Shown here piece after piece: positions 34,295-43,200 of a stretch of 64,000 nucleotides of DNA. Position 1 is the stretch's first letter; each line of letters opens with the position of its first letter. Origin of the DNA: JAXMAF01 sp046350555 (GTDB taxonomy: Bacteria > Planctomycetota > Phycisphaerae > Phycisphaerales > SM1A02); NCBI GenBank assembly GCA_046350555.1, contig JAXMAF010000027.1:1-64000 (forward strand). Reading direction: 5' to 3'. Both the position numbers and the translations under genes were made by a program. The notes below the pieces were generated by a model. It searched no databases. It had not been told where the DNA came from and was given only the letters and a program-made list of their open reading frames with translations.

Positions 34295-35668
34295 ATGCGT
34301 TTCCAAGCCCCGCGTGGCACGCGCGACTTCTTCCCCGCCGAGATGGCGGTGCGCCGGCACATCGAAGGTGCGTGGCGCAGCGCGTCGATCGACTTCGGCT
34401 TCGAGGAGGTCGACGGACCGACGTTCGAGCACCTCGATCTCTACACGGTCAAGAGCGGCGACGCGATCGTCAGCGAGCTCTTCTCGTTCACGCGCGCCGG
34501 TGGCGAGGACACGTACGCGCTGCGCCCCGAGTTCACTCCGACGCTGGCGCGCATGATCGCGTCGACGGGGGGGAAGCTGCCGCTGCCGATCAAGTGGTTC
34601 GCGATCCCGAACTTCTTCCGCGCCGAGCGCCCGCAGCGCGGCCGCCTGCGCGAGTTCTTCCAGTGGAACGTCGATCTTGTCGGCGTCGATGGACCGCGGG
34701 CCGACGCCGAGGTGATCGCGGTCGCCGTCGCGGCGCTCGAGCGGCTCGGCCTCGGCCCGCGCGACGTGCAGGTGAAGTTCAGCCATCGCGGGGCCGTCTC
34801 CGGGATCCTCTCGTCGCTGGGCGTGCCGGCGGAGCGGCTCGGCGCCGCGTTCGAGCTGCTCGATCGGCGCGACAAGCTCGAGCCGGCGGAGCTCGCCCGC
34901 CGGCGCGATGCGCTCGGGCTCGCGGGCGACGCCGCGGTGCGCTTCGACGAGGCGGTGCGCACGTCGGTTCCGCTGGCGGCGCTCCTTGGCGGCACGGCGC
35001 CGCTCGAGGTGCCCGCAAGCGACCTCCAGCCGCTGCGCGCGCTCGGCGAGGAGCTTCGCGCCATCGGACTCCTCGAATGGTGCCATCTCGACCTCGGCAT
35101 CGTGCGCGGCCTCGCGTACTACACGGGCACCGTCTTCGAGATCCACGAGACGAGCGGCGCGGAGCGCGCGGTCGCCGGCGGCGGGCGCTACGACGGCCTC
35201 GTCGAGCTCTTCGGCGGCCCGAGCATGCCGGCGATCGGCTTCGGCATGGGTGACGTGGTGCTGGGACTGGTGCTGCGCGAACGCGGACTCCTTGGCGCCT
35301 CGTCGCCGGCGACCGGCGCGGGCGGAACGTCGGTTCCGTCCGTGGGGGGCGAGATCGACCTGCTTCCTCGCCCCGACGCCTTCGTCGTCTCCGCCGGCGG
35401 CGACGACGCCGATCGCGCCGTGCGCGAGCTCGTGTCCAAGCTGCGGCGCGCGGGGCTCCACGCGCGCTTCAGCTACAAGTCGACCCGCAACGTCGGCAAG
35501 CTCCTCGGCGAGGCCAACCGGTGCCGCAGCCGGTGCGCGGTCATCGTCGGCGCGGAGCTCGCGGATGGACAGGTGGTGGTGAAGGATCTCGCCTCGGGTG
35601 CCCAACGGATCGAGGCCCTGGATGAGGTGATCCGCCTCGTCGCCGACCTGCGTCGTCGGGCGACGTAG
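34295..35668 (+). CDS. hisS: Histidyl-tRNA synthetase (457 aa)
   Basis: Class II aminoacyl-tRNA synthetase that charges tRNA-His. Motif 1 region PRGTRDFFPAEM, motif 2 ALRPEFTPTLARM with FRAERPQRGRLREFFQWNVDL, the histidine-binding LGIVRGLAYYTGTVFEI, motif 3 GGGRYDGLVELFGGPSMPAIGFGMG, and a C-terminal anticodon-binding domain (FVVSAGGDDAD to the end) are present. The MRFQAPRGTRDF start is typical. A short Gly/Ser-rich insertion (about residues 335-350) separates the domains. Confidence 0.95.
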   Translation: MRFQAPRGTRDFFPAEMAVRRHIEGAWRSASIDFGFEEVDGPTFEHLDLYTVKSGDAIVSELFSFTRAGGEDTYALRPEFTPTLARMIASTGGKLPLPIKWFAIPNFFRAERPQRGRLREFFQWNVDLVGVDGPRADAEVIAVAVAALERLGLGPRDVQVKFSHRGAVSGILSSLGVPAERLGAAFELLDRRDKLEPAELARRRDALGLAGDAAVRFDEAVRTSVPLAALLGGTAPLEVPASDLQPLRALGEELRAIGLLEWCHLDLGIVRGLAYYTGTVFEIHETSGAERAVAGGGRYDGLVELFGGPSMPAIGFGMGDVVLGLVLRERGLLGASSPATGAGGTSVPSVGGEIDLLPRPDAFVVSAGGDDADRAVRELVSKLRRAGLHARFSYKSTRNVGKLLGEANRCRSRCAVIVGAELADGQVVVKDLASGAQRIEALDEVIRLVADLRRRAT

Positions 35669-35701
35669 CGGTCGTCGTTCGCGCCGATCCCCGGCCGACG
35701 G

Positions 35702-35707
35702 TACGAT
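35702..35707 (+). promoter_or_regulatory. Possible -10 box upstream of the DUF1080 gene
   Basis: TACGAT ends 12 bp before the ATG at 35720. It is the same hexamer seen before both DGR targets. No -35 is evident. Confidence 0.3.
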
Positions 35708-35719
35708 GTCGTCACTCCC

Positions 35720-36427
35720 ATGATCCCGCTCCTCGCCGCCCTCGCGCTCGCCCTCTCGCCGCAATCGGTCGATCTCGGCCAGCCGGTCAGGATGAACGGA
35801 GCGCCGTATGCGCCGATGACGATGGGCGCCAAGCCGCAAGGCCTCGATGGCAGGGCGATCACCCTCTTCAACGGATCGAACTGGAGCCAGTGGGTCGATC
35901 GCCAGGGCAAGCCGAGCGCGTGGGAGATCAAGCCCGAGGGCGCGATCCTGGTGAAGGGCGGGGACGCGCTCACCACGCGCGAGTTCGGCGACGCGCAGAT
36001 CCATCTCGAGTTCCGCTGCCCCAACATCGAGGGCGCGACGGGCCAGGCGCGCGGCAACTCGGGCGTCTACATCCAGGGTCGATACGAGGTGCAGGTGCTC
36101 GACAGCTACGGCGGGCCGCCGAAGGAGAACGGCTGCGGCGGGATCTACGGGCAGGCGACTCCCTTGGTGAACGCCTGCGCGCCTCCCGAGTTCTGGCAGA
36201 CGTACGACATCGTCTTCCGCGCGCCGCGCTTCGACGACAAGGGCGCGGTCACCGAGAAGCCGCGCCTGACGGTCTTCCAGAACGGGGTCGTGATCCACAA
36301 CAACATCGAGCTCAGCGGACCGACGGGAGGCGCCATCGCCGAGAACATGGTCCCGACCGGCCCCCTTCTTCTCCAGGACCACGGCGATCCGGTGATGTAC
36401 CGCAACATCTGGATCCGGCCGCTGTGA
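35720..36427 (+). CDS. DUF1080 (3-keto-disaccharide hydrolase-like) secreted protein (235 aa)
   Basis: Signal peptide MIPLLAALALALS followed by a concanavalin-like jelly-roll domain of the DUF1080 family. Visible motifs are ITLFNGSNWSQWV, FGDAQIHLEFRCP, ARGNSGVYIQGRYEVQVLDS, GGIYGQATP and LLLQDHGDPVMYRNIWIRP. Some members hydrolyse 3-keto-glycosides, and the family is much expanded in planctomycetes. The substrate here is unknown. Confidence 0.9.
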   Translation: MIPLLAALALALSPQSVDLGQPVRMNGAPYAPMTMGAKPQGLDGRAITLFNGSNWSQWVDRQGKPSAWEIKPEGAILVKGGDALTTREFGDAQIHLEFRCPNIEGATGQARGNSGVYIQGRYEVQVLDSYGGPPKENGCGGIYGQATPLVNACAPPEFWQTYDIVFRAPRFDDKGAVTEKPRLTVFQNGVVIHNNIELSGPTGGAIAENMVPTGPLLLQDHGDPVMYRNIWIRPL

Positions 36428-36552
36428 GCGCCGCGGGAGCCGGGAGCCGGGCATCAGGCGTCAGGAACGGGGAAGCAGGAGTCGAGGGTCGTGGCCACCG
36501 TCCGTGCGCGAGAAGCGGCGCTTTGTTCCCACCGTCTCCATGAGCTCTCGGC

Positions 36553-37185
36553 GTGCGACTTCTCGTCATCACCGCCGTTGAAGCCGAGGCCGCGGCGATC
36601 GGAACGCACGCGGACGTCGTGGTCGTCGCCGGGGGCGTCGGGCGCACGAACGCGGCGTGCGCGACGACGGAAGCGATCCTGCGGCGCGGACCCTTCGACG
36701 GTGCGATCAACGCGGGCATCGCCGGCGCCTTGCCGGGCGCCGGACTTGGGATCGGCGACGTGGTGGTGGCCAGCGAATGCGTCTACGTCGAGGAAGGAAT
36801 CGCGACGCCGGACGGTTTCCTGGACATGCGAGGGCTCCGGTTCGCGCTGGGCGACTTCGAGGGCAATCGCGTGCCCGTCGATCCGGCCATGCTCGCGGCG
36901 ATCCGCGGCGCGTTTCGCAGCGGTCCGATCGCCACGGTCGCGACGTGCTCCGGCACCGACAGCGCCGCCGCCGAGGTCGTTCGCCGCACGTCGGCGCTCG
37001 CCGAGGCGATGGAGGGCGCGGCGGTCGTCCACGCGGCGCGCCGCCTTGGCGTTCCGGCGATCGAGCTGCGCGCCGTGAGCAACTCGACGGGCGATCGCGA
37101 CCGCCAACAATGGGACGCGAAGCGGGCCTTCGCAGCGCTTGGCCCGGCGTTGCGCGAGGCCATCGAACGACTCCGCGCGCGGTAG
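36553..37185 (+). CDS. mqnB: Futalosine hydrolase (210 aa)
   Basis: Nucleoside-phosphorylase-fold hydrolase that removes the nucleobase from futalosine in the alternative menaquinone pathway. Motifs: LVITAVEAEAAAI, the Gly-rich AGGVGRTNAA, NAGIAGALPGAGLGIGDVVVA, MEGAAVVHAARRLGVPAIELRAVSN and GDRDRQQW. The MEGAA Glu and the SNSTGDRD segment are typical of MqnB. The start is GTG at 36553. No other mqn genes lie in the window. Confidence 0.82.
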   Translation: MRLLVITAVEAEAAAIGTHADVVVVAGGVGRTNAACATTEAILRRGPFDGAINAGIAGALPGAGLGIGDVVVASECVYVEEGIATPDGFLDMRGLRFALGDFEGNRVPVDPAMLAAIRGAFRSGPIATVATCSGTDSAAAEVVRRTSALAEAMEGAAVVHAARRLGVPAIELRAVSNSTGDRDRQQWDAKRAFAALGPALREAIERLRAR

Positions 37186-37319
37186 TTGGTTCCGGGCCCG
37201 GGCCGGGGCCGGGGCGTGCGTCGCGTGCCGCGATCGGTCAAGCTCGTCGTGCGGCGCGGCGGGGGCCATCGTCGCGTCAGCGTCCAGCCTTCCACACCGT
37301 CGCACCCTGGCCAACGAAC

Positions 37320-37982
37320 ATGCAACGCTCGCACCATTGCGTCCGCTGCGGCGAGGACCTCACGCGGGTTCCGACCTGGATCGAATCCGTCTACGGCCTG
37401 CCGATCGTCCAGTGCAGCGACTGCGGCGCGACGATCGTGCGCCGGCGACATCCGATGGAGCGCGTGCTTCACCGCCTTCGCGTGCTCGACCTGGGGCTTG
37501 GCATCCTGGCGTCGCAGGTCGTCGCGCTGGCCCTGGCGACGATCGTCGCCTGCGGCTGCGCGATCTTCACGCAGCGCGCGGTGCGTTGGCTGCTCACCTC
37601 GTCGGCGCCTCCCGACATCGAGCTGGCGATGGTGCTCGCGGCGGTGGCGGCGACGGCGCTTGGCGCCTGGCTCGCGATCGCCTTCGGCCACCTCCGCATG
37701 CGCGTCGTCGCGCCATGCTTCGCGATCTGGGTGTGCCTCTGGTTGGCGCTTCCGTTGATCGTCGAGTGGTTCGACGCCGTGCCGCGCGGCGGCAAGGTCA
37801 GCGTCGCGAGCGCCCGATCGGTCCTCTCGACCTGGGGCGCCGCGGCGGCGCTGGTGCCGGTTGTCGCCATCGGCGTGCCCGTCGGCCTGCTGATCCGGCG
37901 CGGCGCCGCCCGCGCGTACCACCTGTTCTGGCGCCGCGCCCTGCGGCGTGCGCGCCGGCGGAAGACCCGAGTGCTGCCATGA
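37320..37982 (+). CDS. Zinc-ribbon membrane protein (220 aa)
   Basis: An N-terminal four-cysteine ribbon (CVRCGEDL and CSDCGATIV, residues ~7-42) is followed by four hydrophobic segments (LGILASQVVALALATIVACG, LAMVLAAVAATALGAWLAIA, VAPCFAIWVCLWLALPLIV, AAAALVPVVAIGVPVGLLI). Function unknown. It overlaps the next gene by ATGA, and both share the ribbon-plus-membrane layout, so they are probably paralogues in one operon. Confidence 0.75.
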   Translation: MQRSHHCVRCGEDLTRVPTWIESVYGLPIVQCSDCGATIVRRRHPMERVLHRLRVLDLGLGILASQVVALALATIVACGCAIFTQRAVRWLLTSSAPPDIELAMVLAAVAATALGAWLAIAFGHLRMRVVAPCFAIWVCLWLALPLIVEWFDAVPRGGKVSVASARSVLSTWGAAAALVPVVAIGVPVGLLIRRGAARAYHLFWRRALRRARRRKTRVLP

Positions 37983-38965
37983 CACGAGCCCATTCCCCCG
38001 ATGGCCCGCGCGCCGGAGCGGCGACGACGGTCGCCAAGGATTCGGCGGCGAGCCCGCCGCGCGAGTCGTCGCCATCCTTCGCCGACGCGCCGCGCGTCTC
38101 CACCATCGCCGCCGATCGGCTGTGCGTCGCGTGCGGCCACAACCTCATCGGCCAGCCGGTCGTGCGCGAGCCGCACTACGGGTTGATCGTGGCGCGCTGT
38201 CCCGAGTGCGGCGAGGTGGCGGCGCTCCAGGAGTATCCGTTGCTTGGACGGTGGGGAAATCGACTGGGGCTGATGCTCGCGGCGATCTGCATGGCGATCG
38301 GCATCGCCCTGGTCGTGGCATCGAGCCTCGCGCTGACAAGCATGACGATGGGCGTCGGAGGTGCGTTCGCCACGGGCCTCACGCGGCAGGTCGAACAGGA
38401 TCTTCAGCGGTGGGCTGCGTCGGCGCTGCCGGCGACACCGTGGTGGCAGGCGCGGGCGGCGCCCGAGGCGCAGCAGTGGTGGGACGAACAGGGTGGCCTC
38501 GACGGGTTCGTCACCGCGCATGGCGGCTGGTTCCGTTGCGGCAACCGGATGGCGCTGCTTCTTTGGATTCCGTGCGCCGCCGCAGCCACCAGCATCGGCG
38601 TCGTCTGGTCGGTCCTGTTGCTCGGCGTGCGCCGACAACGGCTCTGGGCGATCGGTCTGGTGCTGATCGGGCTCGCGGCGACGTTCGAGATCCTGGTCAT
38701 CTCGGCGGACCTGGACCTGTTCAGCGCAAGCGGTGCCCGGGGCTGGTTCGACGAGGCGTACCGCAGCGCGATGATGCGCCTCGACTGGCCGGTGCGCGGC
38801 GTCACGCTGGCGTTGCTCGCGGTCGCGCTCGCCGTCGGGTTCGCGGTGGGCCGACCGCTGGCGCGCGCTGCGACCTGCCTCCTGCTTCCGCCCCGGTTCC
38901 GCGGCGTGCTCTCGATCCTCTGGACCGCCGACGGCAAGCCGCCGCCGCGCGCCGCGGACCGATAG
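37979..38965 (+). CDS. Zinc-ribbon membrane protein (328 aa)
   Basis: A disordered leader of ~45 residues, then a four-cysteine ribbon (CVACGHNLIG and CPECGEVAAL), then about four membrane segments (LGLMLAAICMAIGIALVVAS, LLLWIPCAAAATSIGVVWSVLLLG, WAIGLVLIGLAATFEILVIS, VTLALLAVALAVGFAVG). It probably works with the preceding similar protein. Function unknown. Confidence 0.75.
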   Translation: MTRAHSPDGPRAGAATTVAKDSAASPPRESSPSFADAPRVSTIAADRLCVACGHNLIGQPVVREPHYGLIVARCPECGEVAALQEYPLLGRWGNRLGLMLAAICMAIGIALVVASSLALTSMTMGVGGAFATGLTRQVEQDLQRWAASALPATPWWQARAAPEAQQWWDEQGGLDGFVTAHGGWFRCGNRMALLLWIPCAAAATSIGVVWSVLLLGVRRQRLWAIGLVLIGLAATFEILVISADLDLFSASGARGWFDEAYRSAMMRLDWPVRGVTLALLAVALAVGFAVGRPLARAATCLLLPPRFRGVLSILWTADGKPPPRAADR

Positions 38966-38993
38966 CGAAGGCGCACGCACGGGCGCTGGAGCG

Positions 38994-39539
38994 CTACGGC
39001 CGGAACGCCGCGACGACCAGCACGACCCACGCCGCCGCGGCGCACGGCAGCTTGCCGAGCGTGCCGAGCAGGCGCCCGATCGCCGCGCCCTGCGCGGGCT
39101 TGAGCGTGTCGCGCAGCGTGGCCCCCTCGCGCGAGATCTCGCCGAGCATCGCGCCGCCCGCGGCGCCGGCGACCGCGCCTGCGATCGACCCGACGACCGG
39201 GATCGGCAGCAGGACGGTGCCCGCGATGCCGCCCAGCATGGCGCCGACGACCGAGGCGATCATTCCGCGCCGGCTCGCGCCGCCGTGCTTGGCGCCCAGC
39301 GCCGAGGCGATGAACTCGAGGAGCTAGCCGGCGATCGCCAGGAGCAGCGCCGCGAGGAGCACGCCCCACGAGAAGGTCGGCTGCCGCTCGGGCGCGAGGT
39401 AGAGCCCGTCGGCAAGCTCGATGACCAGCGCGAAGAGGAGCATGAGCCACACGCCGGGCAACCCGATCGCGACGAGCAGCACGCAGATCAGTCCGGCGAT
39501 GGCGAAGATGAAGGCGACGGGCAGGTAGAGCCAGGACAT
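38994..39539 (-). pseudogene. DUF456 membrane protein interrupted by one amber codon
   Basis: The single minus-strand frame reads MSWLYLPVAFIFAIAGLICV through LLAALLLAIAG, then TAG at 39324-39326, then directly LLEFIASALGAKHGGASRRG and a Gly/Ala-rich tail (GGIAGTVLLPIPVVGSIAGA). Both halves together give the DUF456 pattern (N-terminal hydrophobic segments, LGAK-GGASR motif, glycine-zipper tail). At the TAG position a Glu codon GAG would fit, one base away. Without the stop the protein is 181 aa. A real nonsense mutation, readthrough or sequence error are all possible. Confidence 0.78.
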
Positions 39540-39624
39540 GGATGGTGGACTGACGCGCGCCGGGGCGACGAGCCGTCGCGATCGGCTCCCGGACGGCTGC
39601 CGCTCGATTGCGCGGCGACTCGGA

Positions 39625-40136
39625 TCAGACCCACACCTGAACCATCAGGTGCGGTTCGCGCAGCTTGCTCGTGAAGTCGCCGATCGACGACGAGACGAAC
39701 TTCACCTCATATTGGGGATGGGCGTCCAGCCATTCGTTGAGCGTTTGGTCGAGGAACACCAGGGATTCGTCGGTGAGCTTGCAATGGAAGGTCTTGACGT
39801 GGATCGCGCCGGTCCCGGTGGTGTTGGGCGTGCGCGACCAGGAGTCCTCGTGGCGCTTGCGATCGCCGAAGTTGCGGATGATCTTCTGCCCGGGCGGGGC
39901 CGTCGTCGCGGCGCCCGGGGCACCAGGGGCGCCGGCCGGAGCGGCCGGACCCGGCCGCCCGCGGGCGGGGCGGCTTCCGCCGGCGGAGCAGTTCCCGCAG
40001 CGCTCGCGAGGCTGCCCGGCGGGACTGGCGCCGCCGACGTCGGCGCGACGGCGCCGCCGGCCGCGCCGATGCCGGGCGCGGAATGCACGATGCGAGAAGG
40101 TCGCGCCGGATCGTTCGGATGCGGTGTCTCTGGCAT
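39625..40136 (-). pseudogene. Hypothetical protein with Pro/Ala-rich N-terminus, apparent frameshift
   Basis: The C-terminal part reads KIIRNFGDRKRHEDSW, TGAIHVKTFHCKLTDESL, LDQTLNEWLDAHPQYEVKFV and HLMVQVWV, a compact alpha/beta domain I cannot name. Upstream in another frame a plausible start MPETPHPNDPARPSRIVHS leads through Ala/Pro-rich sequence to about 39945-39985. There a one-base shift in a GC run would join it to PAAPAGAPGAPGAATTAPPG. Joined length is about 170 residues. Alternatively the real start is downstream and no frameshift exists. Confidence 0.5.
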
Positions 40137-40276
40137 GAGCGCTGCTCCCGTGCGCGCCGCCCCGAGCGGACCTGGTGGGGAGGTGCCGATGCATTCGTCG
40201 AGGACGCGGCGGTCGCCCGGGCGACGCCAGCGTCGGTCCACTTCGGCACCATGGTACGGGCTTCATGGTCATGGCC

Positions 40277-43200
40277 TCATCGCGCAGCGCGGGGTCGCGG
40301 CGCCAGCTCGAGCGCGCCGGTGAGGTGCACGTCCCGCTGGGGAAAGGCGATGTTGATCTTCTCGGCGCGGAAGCGATCCGCGATCGCCATGTGCAGCTCG
40401 TGCCGCACCGCGGAGAGGTTCTCGACGCTGGGAACCACGACGCGCAGCTCGAAGGCGAGCGTGCTCTCCCCGAACGCGACGAAGACCGCCGCAGGCGCCG
40501 GCTCCCGGAGCACGATCGGATTGGCGGCGCCGATCTCGCGCAGCAGACGGACGACCAGGTGCGGATCGGCGCCATAGTCCACGCCGACGGGCACGACGAC
40601 GCGCAGCGCCGCGTCGGAGAGCGTCCAGTTGATCACCTGTCCGGTGATGAAGGTCTTGTTGGGAATGATGAGCTCCTTGCGGTCCCAGTCGGTGATGGTC
40701 GTGGCGCGGATGCGGATGCGCGAGACGGTGCCGCTCACGCCGTTCACCGTGACCGTGTCGCCGACGCGGACCGGCTGCTCGAAGAGGATGATGATTCCCG
40801 AGATCAGGTTGGCGACGATCTCCTGGAGGCCGAAGCCGATGCCGACCGACGCCGCGGCGACGAGCCACTGCACCTTCGACCAGCCGATGCCCACGGCCGC
40901 GAACGTCGCCGTGATGCCGATGCCCCACACGGCGTAGCTGGTCAGCGTGGTGATCGCGTAGCGCACGCTGTTCTCGACGGGCAGCCGCTGGAGGATCGAG
41001 ATCTCCAGCAGTCCCGGGCTGTTGCGCGCGACCGCGATCGTCGCGATCAGGATGATGATCGCGCCGACGAGGTTGCCCAGGGTGAGGCGCGCGTCCTCGT
41101 CCTGCGAGCCGCCGGCCGAGATCGTCGCACTGGCCGATTGACCGCCCGACTGGCCGATCGGCGCGGCCGCGGATGATCCGACCGGCGGCGTGCCGGATGC
41201 GACGGGCGACGACGGCGCCGTGGCCGGCCCTGCTGACGATGGTGCGGACAGCGGGGGCGCTGCCGGTGCGCCTCCGGTCGTCGCGGACGGCGCGATGGAC
41301 GAGCCGGTGGCCGGCGCGCCGGCCGGCGCCGTCGGCGAGATCGACGTTCCGACCGACGACGGCGAGGCGCCGGTGCCGCTCGGCGCCGGGACCGCTGCCG
41401 CGGCGCCGGTGGCCGCAGCGCCTGCGGATGATTCTCCCGGCGCCGGCGCGGGGCTGCCGCTCGTCGATGCGCCCGTGGTCGGCGCGCTGCCGGGGGATCC
41501 CGCAGGCGGCGGTGGGGGAATCCACGGCAATCGCTGCGAGTTGAGGATCGCCGACGACGGCGGCGGAAGGTTCGCCACCTCGCGCACCTGCCCGAAGTTC
41601 GGCCAGAGCTCGAATCGGTTGAAGCCGTCGAGCGCTGGGAGGACCTTCGCCCAGATCGCCCACATGCCCAGGAGCAGCGTGAACGTCACGGCCGTTCGCA
41701 GGAGCTGCCGCGTCTGCGCATCGATGGATGCCATGCTCGGTGCGGTCTCCTCGACCGGACCCGATCCGCCCTCGGCGCTCGCCGCCTGCCCGGGCTCCTC
41801 GGCAGCGCGCAGCGCCTCGCGGCGCTTCCTCATCTCCGCCACCGCCATGCGCCGCTTCGACAGGAGCAGCCATCGCGTCACGAAGGCGTGGGCGAAGATC
41901 ACCGCGACGACGAGTCCCAGCGACGCGGCGAGGCGGATGTTGAGCTGCAACGCCGTGTAGTACCAGCCGAGCGCCGCCAGCATGCCCTGCGCCACCGGCG
42001 TGGCGATGGCCAGGAGGCGCCAGAGCGGCTCCAGCCGCTGCGTCCAGGGGCTTCGCGAGTTGGCGACGACGCCGGTCAGGACGCCGCGCCCCGGACGCAG
42101 CAGCACCGCGAACGTCGCCGCCACCGCGAGCGCCGAGATCACGAAGGCGAGGCGTCCAAGCAGGTCGCTGCCGGCGTCGCGCGTCGACCATTCGGTGGCG
42201 CCGACGATGAAGCTCATCGGGACGAGCACGACACCGAGCCGACGCAGCCAGCGCCGAAGCTGCCGTCTCGTCTCGTCGCGCCAGCCGAAGTGGGCGCTGC
42301 CGAGGCCGTTGGTGCGCACCAGCGCGAGCATCGGCAGCAGCACGAGCAGCCCGAGCATCGCCCGCTGCACACCGGCGATCATCGCCTGGAGGCCGGGCGA
42401 CGCGTCGGCCCGCATGCCCAGGCGCGAGCAGGCGAAGAGGATGATGCATGGCCAGAAGAACGCCTGAATGGCGGTGAGCGCCGTCGCGACGAGCGTGGGC
42501 TTCATGCCGTCGGTGGCGAATCGCGAGGTCTGCTCGGCGAGCCTCGAGAAGTGACGTCGCCGTCGCCCGATCGTCGCGAACCATGCGATCACGAGCACGC
42601 CGATCACCCCGAAGACGAGGCGTTCGGAGTCGACGGCGCGGAGCAGCTCGCCACCGAGGACGACATCCTCGACCGACGCGACGAGCGCCGTGAACGTCGC
42701 CCAGCAGCGGTCGAGGTCGCGCGGTCCGATCGGCTCGACGCTGCGGATCCAGAGGATGCGCTGATCGATGAACGCCGAGAAGTGCTCGGCGATGGCGATG
42801 AAGCCGGGAAGCCCGTCCATCGCCCGCAGGAGCAGTTCCTCGCGCTCGCGATAGGCGGCGAGGAGCAGGTCGTATTGCCGTCGCTGATCGAGGATGCGCC
42901 GGTCGAGCTCGGCCGCGATCTCGCTGCGCAGCTCCGGCGCCATGGCGCCGTCCTGGGCGTCCATCGCCGCCAGCAGCGCGTCGCGCTCCTCGGTCGGGGA
43001 AGGCAGCGCGGCGATCTCCGCCTCGAGCTCCGCCTGGCGGCGCTGCGTCGTGAAGAGGTCCTCCTTGCCGCGCGCCAGGACGCCGTCGAGGTACCGCGCG
43101 TCGGGAAGCTGCGCCCGCTGGAGCCGCAGCCGGGCGCTGGTGAGACCCGAGGTTCCCGTCGAGGCGGCCCGAAGTCGCTCGCGGTCGTACTCCGCGGCGA

